A stretch of 64,000 nt of DNA from Saturnia japonica (taxonomy: Eukaryota > Arthropoda > Insecta > Lepidoptera > Saturniidae): positions 233,501 to 297,500 of the forward strand of contig CM065332.1 of assembly GCA_033032175.1 (NCBI GenBank), read 5' to 3'. Of the stretch, positions 34,446 to 47,530 are shown piece by piece (position 1 is the first letter of the stretch; the number at the start of each line of letters is the position of its first letter). Made by a program: the position numbers and the translations under genes. A model generated the notes under the pieces. It was given only the letters and a program-made list of their open reading frames with translations. It was not told the origin of the DNA and ran no database searches.

Positions 34446-37400
34446 ATCCAATAGTCGGAGTTCCAGTTTATGAAATTCAATTATTGCGTTCGAATCTATA
34501 CATGAAACTAAAACGAAAATAATCTTAATCTAAATAATTATATGACCGCTTTAAAGTCGTTTAACAAAGCGAAAATCAAATTTTGAAAGGGAAGCTTCAT
34601 GCAGTCTAAATAGCTCTGGTTGAATGTTATACCGGAGCCGAATTAACCTCGGTATTGTTCCCGGAGATATCGCAATATATTCAACAATACAGATGTCACA
34701 ATATATTTCTCAATAACTAACATTTGATTAGGTCTATTAATAAGCAATCTTTTCATGTAGGACATATTAATTTAATATTTTATTATTGTCTCACTGAACT
34801 AGTCTAAAATAATATGATTAATAGGAATTTATAATAAAAGCCTAAAAATAAACAGCTAGAAAATCTCTAGGAAAGCTCGTCTGCTGTACATAGAGGAGTG
34901 TTAGTTCCAACACTCGTGTACGGAAGTGCAAGCTGGGTGTGACAGAAAAAGCATCAAAGTTAAATAAATGCAGTAGAAATAAGAATGATATGGAATATGC
35001 TATGAGTGAAATTGAGCAACAGGATAAGATTGTATGTAGGGTAGCATTGTATTGTAGTTTTTAGTGTAATAAAATGTATTTTCATTTCGCGTTTTTTTTT
35101 TTCTAACAAGTAACCGAACCGGCAATGTAAGCTTCTTGCAGTTTATATACTAAATATTTTTAAAATACTCTGGTCTCAACAATCAAGGCCCAACTTGAGA
35201 ATATTTTTAATGTGATTTAGTTTCATTTTAAATTAAAATTATACCAATAAAGCTCTTCATGTTATTAAAAGCTAAAATTGATCTGATTTAAAATTATACT
35301 TTTCTGTTTGCAGGCAAATAAGAAGACTAAATTATGACCTAACCAATAAATTAATCATATAAAAATCTTTAAAATAATATGAATCCAACTTCACGTCTAT
35401 ATCTTTATCTATGCTCGTAGCATCTGAATCTAACGGTTGGTTTATACAGCGTACTCGAGGCGTGACGTAGGGTTGTCGCGCGCGCCGCACCGTCCGCGGT
35501 CGCACTGCGCTTCAACACCAATGTTTATGCTAATATTTAAGAAATATATAGTATTGATGCTTTCTATATACATATATTTATTTTGATTGTTTACCTTGCG
35601 GCTTAACATAAAAATCTTTGTTGGTAAACATAAAATGTTTCATATAAAACGTAATAATATCAATATTGCCTGATTTCCTATTTTTTTCGAATTGACTATA
35701 ATGTTAGCCTTAAGGGCCCTGGAGTCGTTAGAGGCTTTGACATCTTCACAAGGCTTGAGGATGAGCGTGGAAGGCAATCAGCCGCGAAAGCGTGGCAGCA
35801 GGCTAAAAGGTGTCAAAGTGGCGGAACCTCGGCTTGGGCTGTTGCCGTACATGAAAATAAATCACGATCTAACTAATTCCCTATTTATCAAATTCGATCC
35901 AACTAACTATAAATATATACGTGTTCTTGCCTTCTGGGAGAAAGGAAGAAACATGCGTATATGCATTTAATATTCGGGCAACTTGGTCTAAGTCTAACTA
36001 GCCTAAAAAGAAAAAGATGAACCCTGACAGAACCAATGTACCTGTGAAGTGTGCTTTTGGTAGCTAGTGATTGCAAGTGCACAGATGCAGATCACGCGAG
36101 TGGATGCTTGGCTTAAGGGCTCCATGCCGGAGAAACGGACCTGGACTTGAGCCGAGTTCTGTTTAGAGGGTGGTCTCGACGGGTTTACTGACTTCCGTAG
36201 TAATGGTTTTGGATATATGTAGAAACTATTTTATAAGTAATTTTTATTTGTTTTGCGTTTACAAAGTGAATATTATCCCAAATATAAGTAGTCCATTCAA
36301 TAAAAAAAGTGTCATACTTTAATAATATAGCATTATATTTTATAAAACGTTAACACAGTTCTGTTATGCGGTACAGAGCTACGACTGATTTGTAAGAAGG
36401 TTATGTGTAGTTACATTTACGAGGTGTCATTTATAAAGTTTTTTTTTGTCTAAAAATAATTGAACATTGTAATAAATAAACATTAATTTAATAAAATTTA
36501 CATTTTGATAGTTTTTGGAAAGCAATTTCTCGTCTGTCACGCATAAATAATGTAACTTCTTTGGCACACAATTTTGATTGGTAATTACTTATCCATAACA
36601 TTTAAAAGCTTTCGGTCTTCTTATAATAAAATAAATAAGTAACACCTAATATGCGAGCTACATAATTGTGTTAAAAATTGACACCTAATTAGTTGTCATT
36701 CAATTGAACACGCGTTGCTAAGGAAGTGTCGGCGAGTGTCCGATGACGCGTTCGAGACAAATCAAGCTTAATATTATGAGAGGTGAGCAGATGAGATGTA
36801 ATGAAAAAAATGCCTGTCAAGAAAAATGGACTTTTAAATCCAAAAGAACAAATATTTAAATTGAAGGAATTTATGGCAAATAGTCCGTAAATAGTTAATG
36901 TTATCCAGACACGGGTGTGCCTAGAGCAGTGTAGAGCGAACTATATAAAGTAATGTCATGTGCAATGTCAGCTCTCGGGGGACACACAGGCGCGGGGCGC
37001 CCTCTACGTGCCGTTTGTATGAATTCTCGCGTCTGCATTACTTCTAAACTTTCAGCGAGAATAGAAAACTTATTTTCTGCTTACTTATCGGTTTTGAAGC
37101 GTTTATTTGATGCTGCTAAAGACATAGTCGTAAAATATATCAGCGAAAAGATACACTGCAATATCTATATATTAATCAACTTGCAGTTCAGTCTGTACAT
37201 GTTTTTTTTAATGTAGTGATAGGCATCTATTAAAAAAAATGATAATGAATATAACATAAAAAATTGACTGTCTTTTTAACCGTCTTTAAAAAAGACAAAG
37301 GCTACTCAATTCAAATGTATATTTTTTAGGGATGTCCAGCCAGTAGTTCTTTGTTTTTGAACCGATTTCAATTATTCTTTTTTTAATAGGGGTATCTCGA

Positions 37401-38430
37401 GGGTGGTCCCATTTTCATTTCATTGACAATGTACATTAGACTCGGAAGATCTTCAAAATTATTAAAGTTGGTTCACTTTTCTGTTAAAAATTGTCTTGTT
37501 ATGTGTAAGGTTTTAATTCAAAAACGGTTTGAATGATTTTTATGAAAATAACACGAGTTTATGATATTCTTCAAGTATGTCTGAACGTTTAATGTTTAGT
37601 AAATGTACTTATTCAAAATGGTTTTTGATACAAATATTATATAAACACGAAAATGGTAGTTTAATTTCTAGCTTAGTCACAATTTAAATATTTAAGAGTA
37701 GTATATCGCAAAGGGCGCACTGTGCGTACCCTGTGGAGGGTGAAAACTGAAAAATTCAGGATTCGACGCCACGCGACGCTTCTGAATTGATTTAGAATGG
37801 CGTTTGGCTGAAGTTTATTGCTAACGAATGCCGTGGAGCGCTCGTTTGAATATTTTATACATTCCAACTTGAAATATACAGTTCTGAAGTGGTTTTGCAC
37901 TGACAAGTTTCCTAGACGGGGAAATGTAGACAGGCGCGTGATGTACATAGCCGCCGCTGGGAATACTTCTTTATTCTTAAATATATATATGTACTATGTA
38001 ACGTACAAAATATTATAATTCAATATTGTCTGGGACGTCCAAAACCTCCAAACAAACTCAATGTATAAACATAGCATGACACAACAAACCGGGAGTAAAT
38101 AAACTTTAAAAATAACGTTTAAACACTTTATATGGAGAAAACCATACTCTTGAATTAATATTTGTTCATTTAATTAAAAATATTTTTTTATTTCCATAAA
38201 AATATGTTCCGAAAGTGCAGCTTGACGTCATCGTTGAAGAGGTTATAGGTATTAAAGTAATGCCTTATGATTAACATGATATACTTTATATAAACTGTAT
38301 CAAGAATTCTAGCTGAATAACCTAATATCACTTCCAGTGTGTATATTTATTGAACGATGATGTCGCGTTAGTTAGGAATATGGTGTTTCTAATTACGTGA
38401 CTCGGACGCGGGCTACCAACCCTACTATAA
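34446..38430. other. Unassigned stretch without a firm gene
   Basis: A strong acceptor-like tract (ATACTTTTCTGTTTGCAG, ending 35313) is followed by one frame open for 15 codons only. A GC-richer block at 35700-35860 is open on the plus strand (92 codons, 35692-35970) and nearly open on the reverse, with no motif I know; it may be a decayed repeat. GC patches also lie at 35456-35515 and 36975-37010. Frames at 37673-37948 and 37818-38018 overlap on opposite strands and neither is convincing. Confidence 0.35.
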
Positions 38431-38433
38431 ATA

Positions 38434-39640
38434 TTAGGTTAGAAAAAAGTGTATTCGCATAACGTAGGTATCAACCTGTATCTGGCTGGTTTTGGTTACA
38501 TTAAAAATTAAAAAGGTGTTTCCGCTATTTTTCATTTGTTTTTCTTTTTGTTAAAATGAATGAATCTAATGAAGAAATTAAATACATTTTAAAATATTAT
38601 TACAAAACAAGCAAAAATATAACTAAAGCAGCGAAAAAAAGTTGTGATGTTTATAGACCTAATGCAGTGTCAGTAAGAGTAGCACAAAGTTGGTTCAAAC
38701 GTTTTCATTCCATAAATTTTGATGTTAAAGATGCACCTCGCTCTGGTCGCCCTGTTACGTATAAAATGGACGCTATTTTTGAAAAAGTGGAGCTAGAGCG
38801 GCATATCAGTAGTTACGATGTAGCTGAAGAACTGGAAATTGATCACAAAATAGTTTTAACCCATTTAAAGAAAGCTGGCTATACCAAAAAGCTCGATATT
38901 TGGGTGCCATACGAGCTCACTGAAAGAAACCAAATAAACCGTATACTCATTTGCGATTAATTATTGAGACGTAATGAAACCGAGCCGTTTTTGAAGAGAT
39001 TGATAACTGGCGATGAAAAGTGGATCACGTACGACCAGAACATGTGAAAAAGGTCGTGTTCTAAGATCGGCCAGGCTTCACAGACTGTGGCTAAACCTGA
39101 GCTAACTCGAAATAAGGTGGTACTGTGTGTATGGTGAAAGGAATTGTTCATTATGAGCTTTTACCGCCCGGCAAAAATCTCGACTGGCAACAACTGATGA
39201 GGTTAAAGGAAGCAGTTGAGAGAAAGCGGCCAGAATTGATCAACAGGAAGGTGTAGTCTTTCATCACGATAACGTTAGACCAAACACGTCTTTAGCCACT
39301 CAGTAAAAATTAAGAGAGTTTGGTTGAGAGGTGTTAGTGCATTCACCATATAGCCCTGACTTTGCACCTTCAGATTTTCACCTGTTTCGGTCTCTTCAGA
39401 ATTCTTTAGGTTCTGTAAGGTTAACATCAAGAAAGGACTGCTAAAACTATTTGTCGTGTTTTTTTGATCTAGAAGTCCCAAAGTTTCTACTGCAACGGGA
39501 TCATGTCTCTACCTACAAAATGGCAGAAAGTCATCGAACAAAACGGCATATATATTCTGTAAATAAATGTAAATAAACTTTTTTTTAAAATGTTTTCAGT
39601 TTTTATATAAAAATGCGAAGAAACTTTTTCCCCGACCTAT
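38434..39640 (+). mobile_element. Full-length mariner transposon, inactive
   Basis: Both ends are present. The left end reads TTAGGTTAGAAAAAAGTG and the right end, reversed, ATAGGTCGGGGAAAAAGT; both continue to a shared TTCGCAT, giving imperfect inverted repeats of about 28 bp. TA dinucleotides flank both sides (38432-38433, 39641-39642), the target duplication expected for mariner. Total length is 1207 bp, close to the usual 1.2-1.3 kb. The transposase inside is broken (next entry). Confidence 0.9.
38556..39560 (+). pseudogene. mariner transposase, frameshifted and with stops
   Basis: The transposase would bind the inverted repeats and use a DD34D triad for cut-and-paste. The N-terminal DNA-binding half is open from the ATG at 38556 for 134 codons: first helix-turn-helix around ITKAAKKSCDVYRP and VRVAQSWFKRFH, then the DAPRSGRPVTYKMD linker, the second around YDVAEELEIDHKIVLTHLKK, and the WVPYELTERN motif. 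After the stop at 38960 the rest continues in other frames: LITGDEKWITYD (first Asp codon 39012-39014), FHHDNVRPNTSLAT (second, 39268-39270) and YSPDFAPSDFHLFRSLQN (third, 39373-39375). The second and third Asp codons are exactly 35 codons apart, as in DD34D enzymes, but TAA and TGA stops lie between them, and the first and second are out of frame. Confidence 0.9.
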
Positions 39641-39642
39641 TA

Positions 39643-42385
39643 TTTAGTATCCTACTTTATTAGGCGTCCGACTACTATATTTCTGAGAAAACAATATAGT
39701 AGGTGAGACTACTATATTTTTATTGGATAAAAAAAATTGTTACACTATTTATTCCAAAATATTTAAGTATAAAACGGAAAGCAGGCCGCAGTCTTTATAT
39801 TTTTCAGAACGAGACTTGGTATGTCATTGTCAATTTGATTATTTGTCTTTATCATATATAATTTATATTTTTTTAATATAAAATATTTATTTGAAACCAA
39901 CCTTTTTTTGTCTTTTTGTAATCTGCTATATTTTTTCCGGTGAATAGTCTCAAAATACTATATTTTATATAAAAAAGTTGGCAACCCTACACGCAGACAA
40001 CAAAACATTTTCCGTATTTTTAGTTAAATTAAATTAAAAGCCATTATTTTCCACATTTATATTGTTTTACGATTTTTATCTAGAAAACAATATTGTTAGA
40101 TGTTTAACTTTGAGTTGAATTGTTAATTATGTATCCGACTAGATCACGACCGCCATGCCATGATACGCCGGTCAAAGTGACGCGCTTAGGTGTCCCGCGT
40201 TTCGAAGATATTCTAATGTAATCATTCGATTATGAATATATATCAAGATATCTTGATTATAATCATTACTAATTACTAATATTAGTTGTTCGATGATGAG
40301 TGATCATTCCTAATCGAATTACCATTAGTAATTACTAATGCTAGGTTACTAATATTAGTAGTTACCAATTTGATAGAATTAGTATTTAAGTACAATCTCA
40401 ATTCAGTCATCATTCGTAATCGCCCACCTCTAGTTTAGAGATTACCCGCGCAGTATTCAAACGAGGTGGCAGAGATCTATATCAAACTGAGTTACGATCG
40501 ATCACTATACGCATTATGATTATACGGTAACAAATCTTTTGGTTTGTCGCGTTTCGATATCATCCGATGTACATTGCGATCGTCGGTGGATTGTTGATCT
40601 CTCGTCAATTTGCCAAGTTACTATATAAAAATTTAGTTTGAAAGTTCTCTTTGTGAACCACATCGATAGGTTTTTCACGATGTATTAAACCGTACTCAAA
40701 TATACGAAAGTGTTAAAAAGGAAAACATAACAGTAAAATATGGTTCAGTATATCTCTTTGTTCAGGATTGAGTTAATACGATCCGCTGGGATCTAATCCA
40801 AACATTTCAAGTTCGGGAAACCGAGTCCTGGATACCCGCGGGGTAACGGGGTGCGAGGGTGGAGCTTCATGAACGATGTCTTTATTAATTGTCGTGTTAA
40901 TTACCTGCAGGACTAATCGTGAGCCTTTTTATTGAAAGAGGTCTCGTGAAAGACCCCTAAAGGGCGGCTTAATGCGACGCAGTTGTGTAATAAAACGGAG
41001 CTTACTCAGCTATGAAGGTAAATACAGTATTTCAAGTTAATAATTTAATATACTAATTCTTTGTCGATGTTATGGTGTTTTGGTGTATTCTGCTAAATTA
41101 GCAATTAATATTATAGGGTGACTGCTGTAAGCGCGCTCATTCTGGTGGTTTGCGGGACGCGGTGCAGTAGGTGCGCAGGGATATACACGGTACCTACTGA
41201 GATAAAACCCGTATATCTTAAGATCAGTAGTTTATACATGTAATTGCAACTGAAACAGATATCGAAAGTTAATTAACTTATTTGGTAAACAATAAATTGT
41301 TTTTATTAAAATGCTAATCAAAACCTACTACTTAATATATTGAAGAAAAAAAAAGCAAACTTTACATGTACATCAGTTAAAGTAAAACTTCTTTGAATTT
41401 AATAGTATATGTTGACAATGTAATTAAATAAAAACTGGATAAAACATTAGTTTTCATTGACCGTATAGTATTTTTTTAAACGCAGCTTTCACAATTCCAA
41501 TTTAATAAAATAATCTCATGTATGACAGTCACAAAAATAAAGCCGCGTACACCCATACGACAAAAGTATATTACTGCCGACGGCCGGCAACAGACTAACT
41601 AGCTTATTGGTCGCTATTGTACCCTCCCGCGTTCCGCAAACCATTAGCAGGGTCGTGCTTTCCGTGGTTAATTTTAAACAAATATTATAATTAGCCCTCT
41701 AATCTTTAAACAAGCGACCTTAACGCAGAGGTAAATTGAGCTAGAAATTTCTTATATCGTCTTGTGTATTGTTAATTTATTTGACACTTCTTAGACGGCG
41801 AATCGATAATTAGACGAAAGTTGAGAATTAAATTTCAAGAACACCTCACGCTCAGCCACATTTCGTTACATGAGAGAGATGAAAGTAATAACGTAGAAAG
41901 AACGAGAAAGACAGCTATACGTTGTATATTATATATAATAGAAAATTTAGGTTATATGCGTCTCCATTTTTAAAAAGTTTAACTTGTACCATGTATGATG
42001 TTGCGCACAATTTTGAATTAATTAATTATGTTAATTAAATTATGTGTAACATATATACAAATGATTAATTACAACTATATAAATGATAGATAATAAAATC
42101 ATAGTTTTTTAAAATAATTTAATTGAAACGTCACATATTAGGTAAGATGTGGTACCGTTCTCCACTGTCACGTTGCTCGTCGGCCGATGTTTTCAGAACT
42201 TTGTCGCAGTTAACTGGAATATTATTTTAGGTGGGTTTAATTGTAGGTAATTGCGAGCGACGGCGGACAAAGGTTCCTGGTTAATTAGCCCGTAGGGGAT
42301 GAGGGGAGGTCACGGTGACCGCTCCACTGTGGCCCTGCAATGCTATAAAACTCTGCGAGCATGGTTCATGAAATTATCTCGTTAG
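39643..42385. other. Unassigned AT-rich stretch
   Basis: At 40255-40370 there is a cluster of ATTACTAATATTAG-like words that looks like decayed simple sequence. GC-rich patches lie at 41130-41180 and 41580-41650. No gene or named element was seen. Confidence 0.4.
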
Positions 42386-42399
42386 TTTGTTCACATTGT

Positions 42400-43260
42400 T
42401 TGTTTATTGATATTAAATACAAGTGATTCAACATGTGACACAAAGCCACAAGCCTCGTAATAAGCGACCATCTGTAATGAAGTATGGGGTCTAGCTTTGT
42501 CCTGAAGCAGCAGTGGGCTAGAGAAATTGATTAGTCTCGGTTGTTTAACGGCTAACTTTTCCATCATGGTTTCCAATTGTTGACAATACAGATCTGTCGT
42601 TATCGTCTTGGCAGATCTTAGAAACTGTAGTGTATGACAACAGCACTGGTCTACCAAACACTCACCAGTATCTTTTATCTGAGTTAAATTTCGCTTGAGA
42701 TAGGATTTGGCCGGTTCTTTTGGGTTCAACGACTGTAATGAACGTTTCTGATTATCGCTAAGGATTCATTATTCGTCACAAGTAACAATACGATTCAAAA
42801 TTCCCTCGTTATTGTGACGGTTGAGTAATGTAAGGGAGCAGTCAATGCGTGTTTGTTGGTGTGCTTCAGTGTATTCATACCCGTTTCTCGAGCTTTTTCA
42901 ATTTTCCAATTTATTTCATGTGAATTAAAATTGTTTTATCACTCACACCGAAGTCTGCTGCTAACTCTGACGTAGTTTGCGATGGATCCGCTTCCACGAT
43001 CACTTTTAATTCTTCATTATTAACTAGGGTCTCTGTCCGTCCACGGGGTTTGTTTCGTAGGTCAAAATTTGCAGAAGGAAAACGTTGGACTCAAAAACGT
43101 ACTGTGCTATCTTTTACAGTAGCTTCCCCATAAACATCATTAACCCTTCGAGCTGTTTCTGCAGCACTGATGACGGTCGAACTCGTATTCGTAAATAACG
43201 CGATATTGTAAGTTGTACATGTTTTTATAGGAAAGATGTTAAAGAAAAATAAATTGGTGC
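42400..43260 (-). pseudogene. Decayed mariner-like transposase, 3' truncated
   Basis: Reverse strand, in order but across frames: SSTVISAAETARRVNDVYGE, FPSANFDLRNKPRGRTETLV, then VIVEADPSQTTSELAADFGV and SDKTILIHMK (second helix-turn-helix), TRIDCSLTLLNRHNNEGILN and RIVTCDE (first catalytic block, cut by a stop), NPKEPAKSYLKRNLTQIK, then TITTDLYCQQLETMMEKLAV and LLLQDKARPHTSLQMVA (second catalytic Asp, with Gln replacing the usual preceding His and Lys the usual Asn). The third block (YSPDLAP-type) is missing: the match stops at about YYEACGFVSH. It shares VEAD-SQ, VSDKTI and NRH features with the remnant at 8350-8935, so both probably stem from one subfamily. No terminal repeats were identified. 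Confidence 0.8.
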
Positions 43261-43528
43261 GGAAATAAATGAATGACTAAAGTCGAAACATAAATACACA
43301 AACCTAAATTTGAGATCAACGTGGCCAGTTTAACAAAATGCCAATTTCATATTATCTAACGACCTGGTATTATAAAGGAGTAAAATATCGAAAAGTAACT
43401 TTATTGTTGGTAGTTTGATATAGGCTAGGATTTAAGTTGTAATCATGTTATGTAGAGAAAGAAACATTGTTCTCGAGTGCAACAGAGTTTACATTTGTTT
43501 GTTTGTTTATCCATCGAGATGATTTTCG

Positions 43529-43699
43529 TATCTCATGCGTAAAACAGAGTCACCCAACTGTAGTGTATGTGGAAAGATCGATGACGTGCATCATTTACTG
43601 ATGGAGTGTACCAAAAATGGGACTGAAAAGGAGTCACTGATGAATAGTATGAATTTAAACTGTGAAAATACAAGTATTTCAATGGTACAATGGTACTGA
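43529..43699 (+). pseudogene. LINE polyprotein C-terminal zinc-knuckle fragment
   Basis: It reads YLMRKTESPNCSVCGKIDDV and then HHLLMECTKNG, ending at a TGA (43697-43699) near QWY. The spacing C, two residues, C, then H and C fits the CCHC motif found at the C-terminus of I, R1 and Jockey-type LINE reverse transcriptases, thought to bind nucleic acid. The frame is closed just upstream by a TGA. What follows (AAAAAAAATAAAAAATAAAG) looks like an A-rich LINE tail, so this is a severely 5'-truncated copy. Confidence 0.7.
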
Positions 43700-43739
43700 T
43701 ATATTCAGTAGAATAAGTCCCTAAAAAAAATAAAAAATA

Positions 43740-45205
43740 AAGTTTGGTGTATACACGTCATACTTTTGAAAGTATTTGAGTCTATGTTCCAAATTGCTTG
43801 ACTAATAGAACAAATAGAAGTAATGGATCTTTATGAAGTTATGGATCTGTCTAGTTGAGGCGGACATAGACGAGCGCTAACAGCATCCTGGTTGAGGGCG
43901 AACCGATCCACCAGTCCACCACACTCGACTCGTATGACTCTCTATTATATGTGTGTTTATGATGAATTCACTTCTTCCATTTACATTTATTTATTTTTAA
44001 GGATGCGTGGAAGAAATCGCTCTAAGTGATAAGTCCGCCTAACTGTACACAAATAAGTATTGTAAATTGTTACATAATATTTACATTTTTTTCGTATGCA
44101 ATAAAGTGTATTGTATTCTGTATTCACTGCGCGTCTGGAACGCGACTTATTTTTTTATTTACTCGAGGTATGGACCTGGCTACACAGCACGAACAATGTT
44201 GCATGTCATTGAGCATGGTGAAAATCGAACCTGCTAAAATAAAGAAAAAAAAAACAAAAAGTAAATAAACTAAAAAAAACAAGTATTATCTAAGCGTTGG
44301 TCGTACGCGATAAAGTAAATTAAAAACTGAATTCTCTTTCAGACCGAGACAAAGTCGTTTCCGGGACTTTAATAGGAAAAATACAAACGTAATTATTTTT
44401 CGAAATGATCAATGTTCGCAAGATATTTCCTTTCATAGCAATTCCTGCAATAAAGCGCCGTTGACATCCATTGTCAGACAAACGAATGTATCCACAACCG
44501 GAAATAAAGAGAAAACAATGCAGCGAACATTTCTAAATGCATTTCGTGAACTATTCTTTTTCTTTCGTTTATCAGGGTCATCATTTAAGTTGTATTTAAG
44601 GTCTGTACCACTATAAATTACATAAATCGATGTCGTCTTTTAAAATATTATGATTTTGTTATGTACGAACTTCATAAAGCAATAACTTTTTAATGGATTT
44701 CGGAAAGACATCTGAATATTTATATCCTTTAGCAATGTTTCAAGGGTTGTAAGCCAAGGTTTAAAAAGAATGTATGAAACTAATACAAATGAACACCACG
44801 CCATATACCTAGTTAGTCATCAATCCAAATACTAAACTAAATAACTAAATAAGAATCATAAGTTAATTAACACTTCTTCTATATTCTAAATTATATTAAT
44901 AGTAGCTTGGTTTTTAAAATAAAATAAAAAATGTGACAACCCTAAAGTAAAGCGAATCGTTTAGTGTCGGTTCAGAAATAATATTATTGTGGGGTATTTC
45001 GAGTGAACTCGCGTGTGAAGCCGACAAAGGCAGCCAATTTGATTATAAGTCCAATATACAGTACCCACGCCATGCGTCAGTGTAAGCATTTACCTATTAC
45101 TTTATGTATTTACTGTGGTTCGTTAATACTATCTAGTGATCAGAACTCCTACATCTTCAAATATATTCACAATTCAATCTGAGTTATCTGAAGTTGGTAA
45201 TATAA
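43740..45205. other. Unassigned stretch with one candidate exon
   Basis: Nothing is named here apart from the open frame at 44343-44613, which is listed separately. The 44026-44268 frame is AT-driven and ends in a lysine-rich A run. Confidence 0.4.
44343..44613 (+). CDS. Low-confidence exon candidate after a strong acceptor
   Basis: The tract GAATTCTCTTTCAG ends at 44342 and is followed, after one base, by 89 codons without a stop. The frame starts PRQSRFRDFNRKNTNVIIFR and contains APLTSIVRQTNVSTTGNKEK, ending at a TAA near SVPL. No family is recognised, there is no donor before the stop, and the composition is only moderately protein-like. An open frame of this length can occur by chance in 64 kb. 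If real it would be a terminal exon. Confidence 0.15.
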
Positions 45206-45209
45206 AGCC

Positions 45210-45462
45210 TACAGATAAAAAAAAAACTGATCCTGGTGAATCAATTCGGGCACTTAAATAGCTTATGCTGAGTAAACCATAAGAGATATAGCAGAAATAA
45301 TGTACTACATAATTAAAGGCTTTAAAAATACCTACAAAGAAGTCCAGCAGAGTATATATCTATCTTCTAAGGAACACCCACAATAAGCATTTTTGTCTGT
45401 AAAATTCGCGCGGGAATTCTGTAGTCCACGAGAGCGAAGCCACGAGCACAGTTAGTATTACA
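45210..45462 (-). repeat. CTAGCTGTGCC-family repeat, reverse orientation
   Basis: The reverse strand begins AACTGTGCTCGTGGCTTCGC, then TTATTGTGGGTGTTCCTTAG, AAGATAGATATATACTCTGC, CTTATGGTTTACTCAGCATA and GTGCCCGAATTGATTCACCA, the expected order. The last third of the family is missing. Confidence 0.75.
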
Positions 45463-45464
45463 AT

Positions 45465-47395
45465 AAACTTTTAACTGAACTTTAGACTTAATACTATACA
45501 TAAATATGTATATTACAAACAGCAACGCGTCGAATAGAACCTCAGACCATGGCATGCTAAGACAAACCCCAGAAGTTTAATAGGATGCCTTTAACAAAAA
45601 GTTGTAAGTGAATTTATTACTGAAATAAATAACCGGGTGTTGGACCCAGTATTGGCGACTGTTAGCGTGGCGACGCTTTGGCTCCAACGTTAGCAATGTG
45701 GAGCCAGGTTCATTTGTTTTAATACACAGACTGGATTATTTCAGAGTTTCATGTTGAAACATTAATATATTAAAAGCGGTTGATAGGTATCGCAACTACC
45801 ATACACATATTAATGAAATAACATCTTCACAGTGACTTTCTATTTGTTTGTCATGTTTCGGGATGATCCAATGTATTTATTTAATTCTTTTTTTCATATT
45901 TTATTTTATATTCACAAAGTTTTATCACATTTACCGGCAGTCCCGTGGCGACCTACTTTTGTTCTTAAAATGAAAGAATCCACTATCCCATTACTCGCAT
46001 CCGGAGAGTTCCGTAACCTTCATCAGAACGCCGTTCATCCTTATGGCAGGTCTGCCCATACTGCATCTTCTGGAGTGCGGTCATCACCCAGACCCATCGG
46101 CAGTTCGGTCTACAAGCAATGGTTCTCCCCCACTGCTACTCAATTCTAGCAATTCTTAGGGTAATGTTGATTTCAATTCTTTTACAGAACTCCTTACTTC
46201 TGAGTAGTTCACGCGGAGAAACTCACAGCATAGTCCTCTCTATTGCCCGTTTACTGATGTTAAGTTTCCTCTAAGATCGTTCGTTAGTGACCATGTCCCA
46301 CAATAACTCATCACTGACCATAGACACTAGTCGTTGACTTTCATTTTGAATCACTGAATTGTTCTGAATGATTTTATGGTCAAGTGGTGAAAATGTGATT
46401 ATGGTCAATAAACTTTAAACAGATCAAGTGATTTTCTGTTGGTGGATAATCTTTTGAATTAAGAGCACGCAGTGTCCTCAATTCGCGAAGAAAGACTTCT
46501 TAACGAAGTAAAGAATAAAAACACATTTTACGTTTATACATTTCATTTAAGATAACAAGTTTGCTTAAAGGAAAGGCTCTCTGTGGAAATGAAATCGCTC
46601 TCGCTAACGAGACATCAGTTATAAACAAAGTTTTTGATTTAAACAAAAGCAAACGTAATGAAAACGTTCCTTTCATGTTTCACAAGTGTTACTAATTCGC
46701 GAACACTCCTTCAGCCGTGAAATGGGGATCCCTAACATTCTGTTACAGAGGGTAAAAAACTAATGACTTCCTTGCGAGTCTACAAGAATTGTACTAATAA
46801 TATTATTATGTTTTTATTTGTTTTTCTTAATGTTGACAGTTATATTTTTTCTTTTTCGTGTATCGTCTTATAATAATTTAGAATTGATACCGGTTTTATA
46901 AGATGCTTCGACCATAATTATGTATGTATTGCAAAAAAAAATACTACCAAATTTTATACGCCTGTCAGAATCCGAGAGTAGAGAAGTTTTGAAAAATTGT
47001 TTTAAACACTTTATATAATGAAAATAATACCTATGAACAAAAAAAAAATCATTATTTCACCTTAAAAAGTGATTTTAAAAAAATATTTAGATTAAAAATA
47101 CGCCATAAAAACACGGCATTATGGTCCCGTGACCAAAGCCGGCAATGGTGACAATCAGGTAACAACCGAAGTGAACTGACAACTGTGTCAACCCACCGAG
47201 CTCACGCTGGAGTCTAATCGTTCATATTTCCTGAATTGTGACGTCACGTTTTCAAACTGACGTTTCAAATCTTGTGACTCGCAGACTAAAAATATTAATT
47301 TTCGAAATGGAAAATTATATTTAATTTTAATAATAAACAATTACTTTTTCCAGAATTTGTATTGTTTTAGGCTTTTTATCTATAGACCAATAATT
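45465..47395. other. Unassigned stretch with a GC-richer open block
   Basis: Between 45940 and 46150 the plus strand is GC-richer and open (end of the 45832-46149 frame, containing SAHTASSGVRSSPRP and VYKQWFSPTATQF). I vaguely associate the wording with lepidopteran repeat-derived frames but cannot name it. At 46180 a T-rich acceptor-like tract precedes a short frame. The remainder is AT-rich. Confidence 0.35.
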
Positions 47396-47397
47396 CA

Positions 47398-47530
47398 TAC
47401 TAATATTATAAATGCGAAAGTAACTTTGTCTGTCTGTTACGTTTTCACGCCTAAAGCTTTGAACCAATATTGATGAATATTGGTACAGTTATAGATTGAA
47501 CCTCGGAAAAGGACAAAGGGTACTTTTTGT
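47398..47530 (+). repeat. ACTAATATTATAAATGCGAAAG-type dispersed repeat
   Basis: It opens ACTAATATTATAAATGCGAA and continues with TTTGTCTGTCTGTTACGTTT, CACGCCTAAAGC and AACCAATATTGATGAATATT. From memory this is the usual start of a repeat common in moth and butterfly DNA (a start followed by a pyrimidine-rich stretch and a conserved GAACGGATT-like block, here decayed to GAACCAATATT). A second start occurs at the right window edge (63945). Confidence 0.55.

Noticed and set aside
35692..35970. 92-codon open frame starting MTIMLALRAL
   Set aside because: No recognised motif; the opposite strand is also nearly open; no splice or promoter context. Probably a decayed repeat.
45832..46149. 105-codon open frame
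   Set aside because: The first half is AT-driven and the second half resembles repeat-derived text that I cannot name; no gene context.
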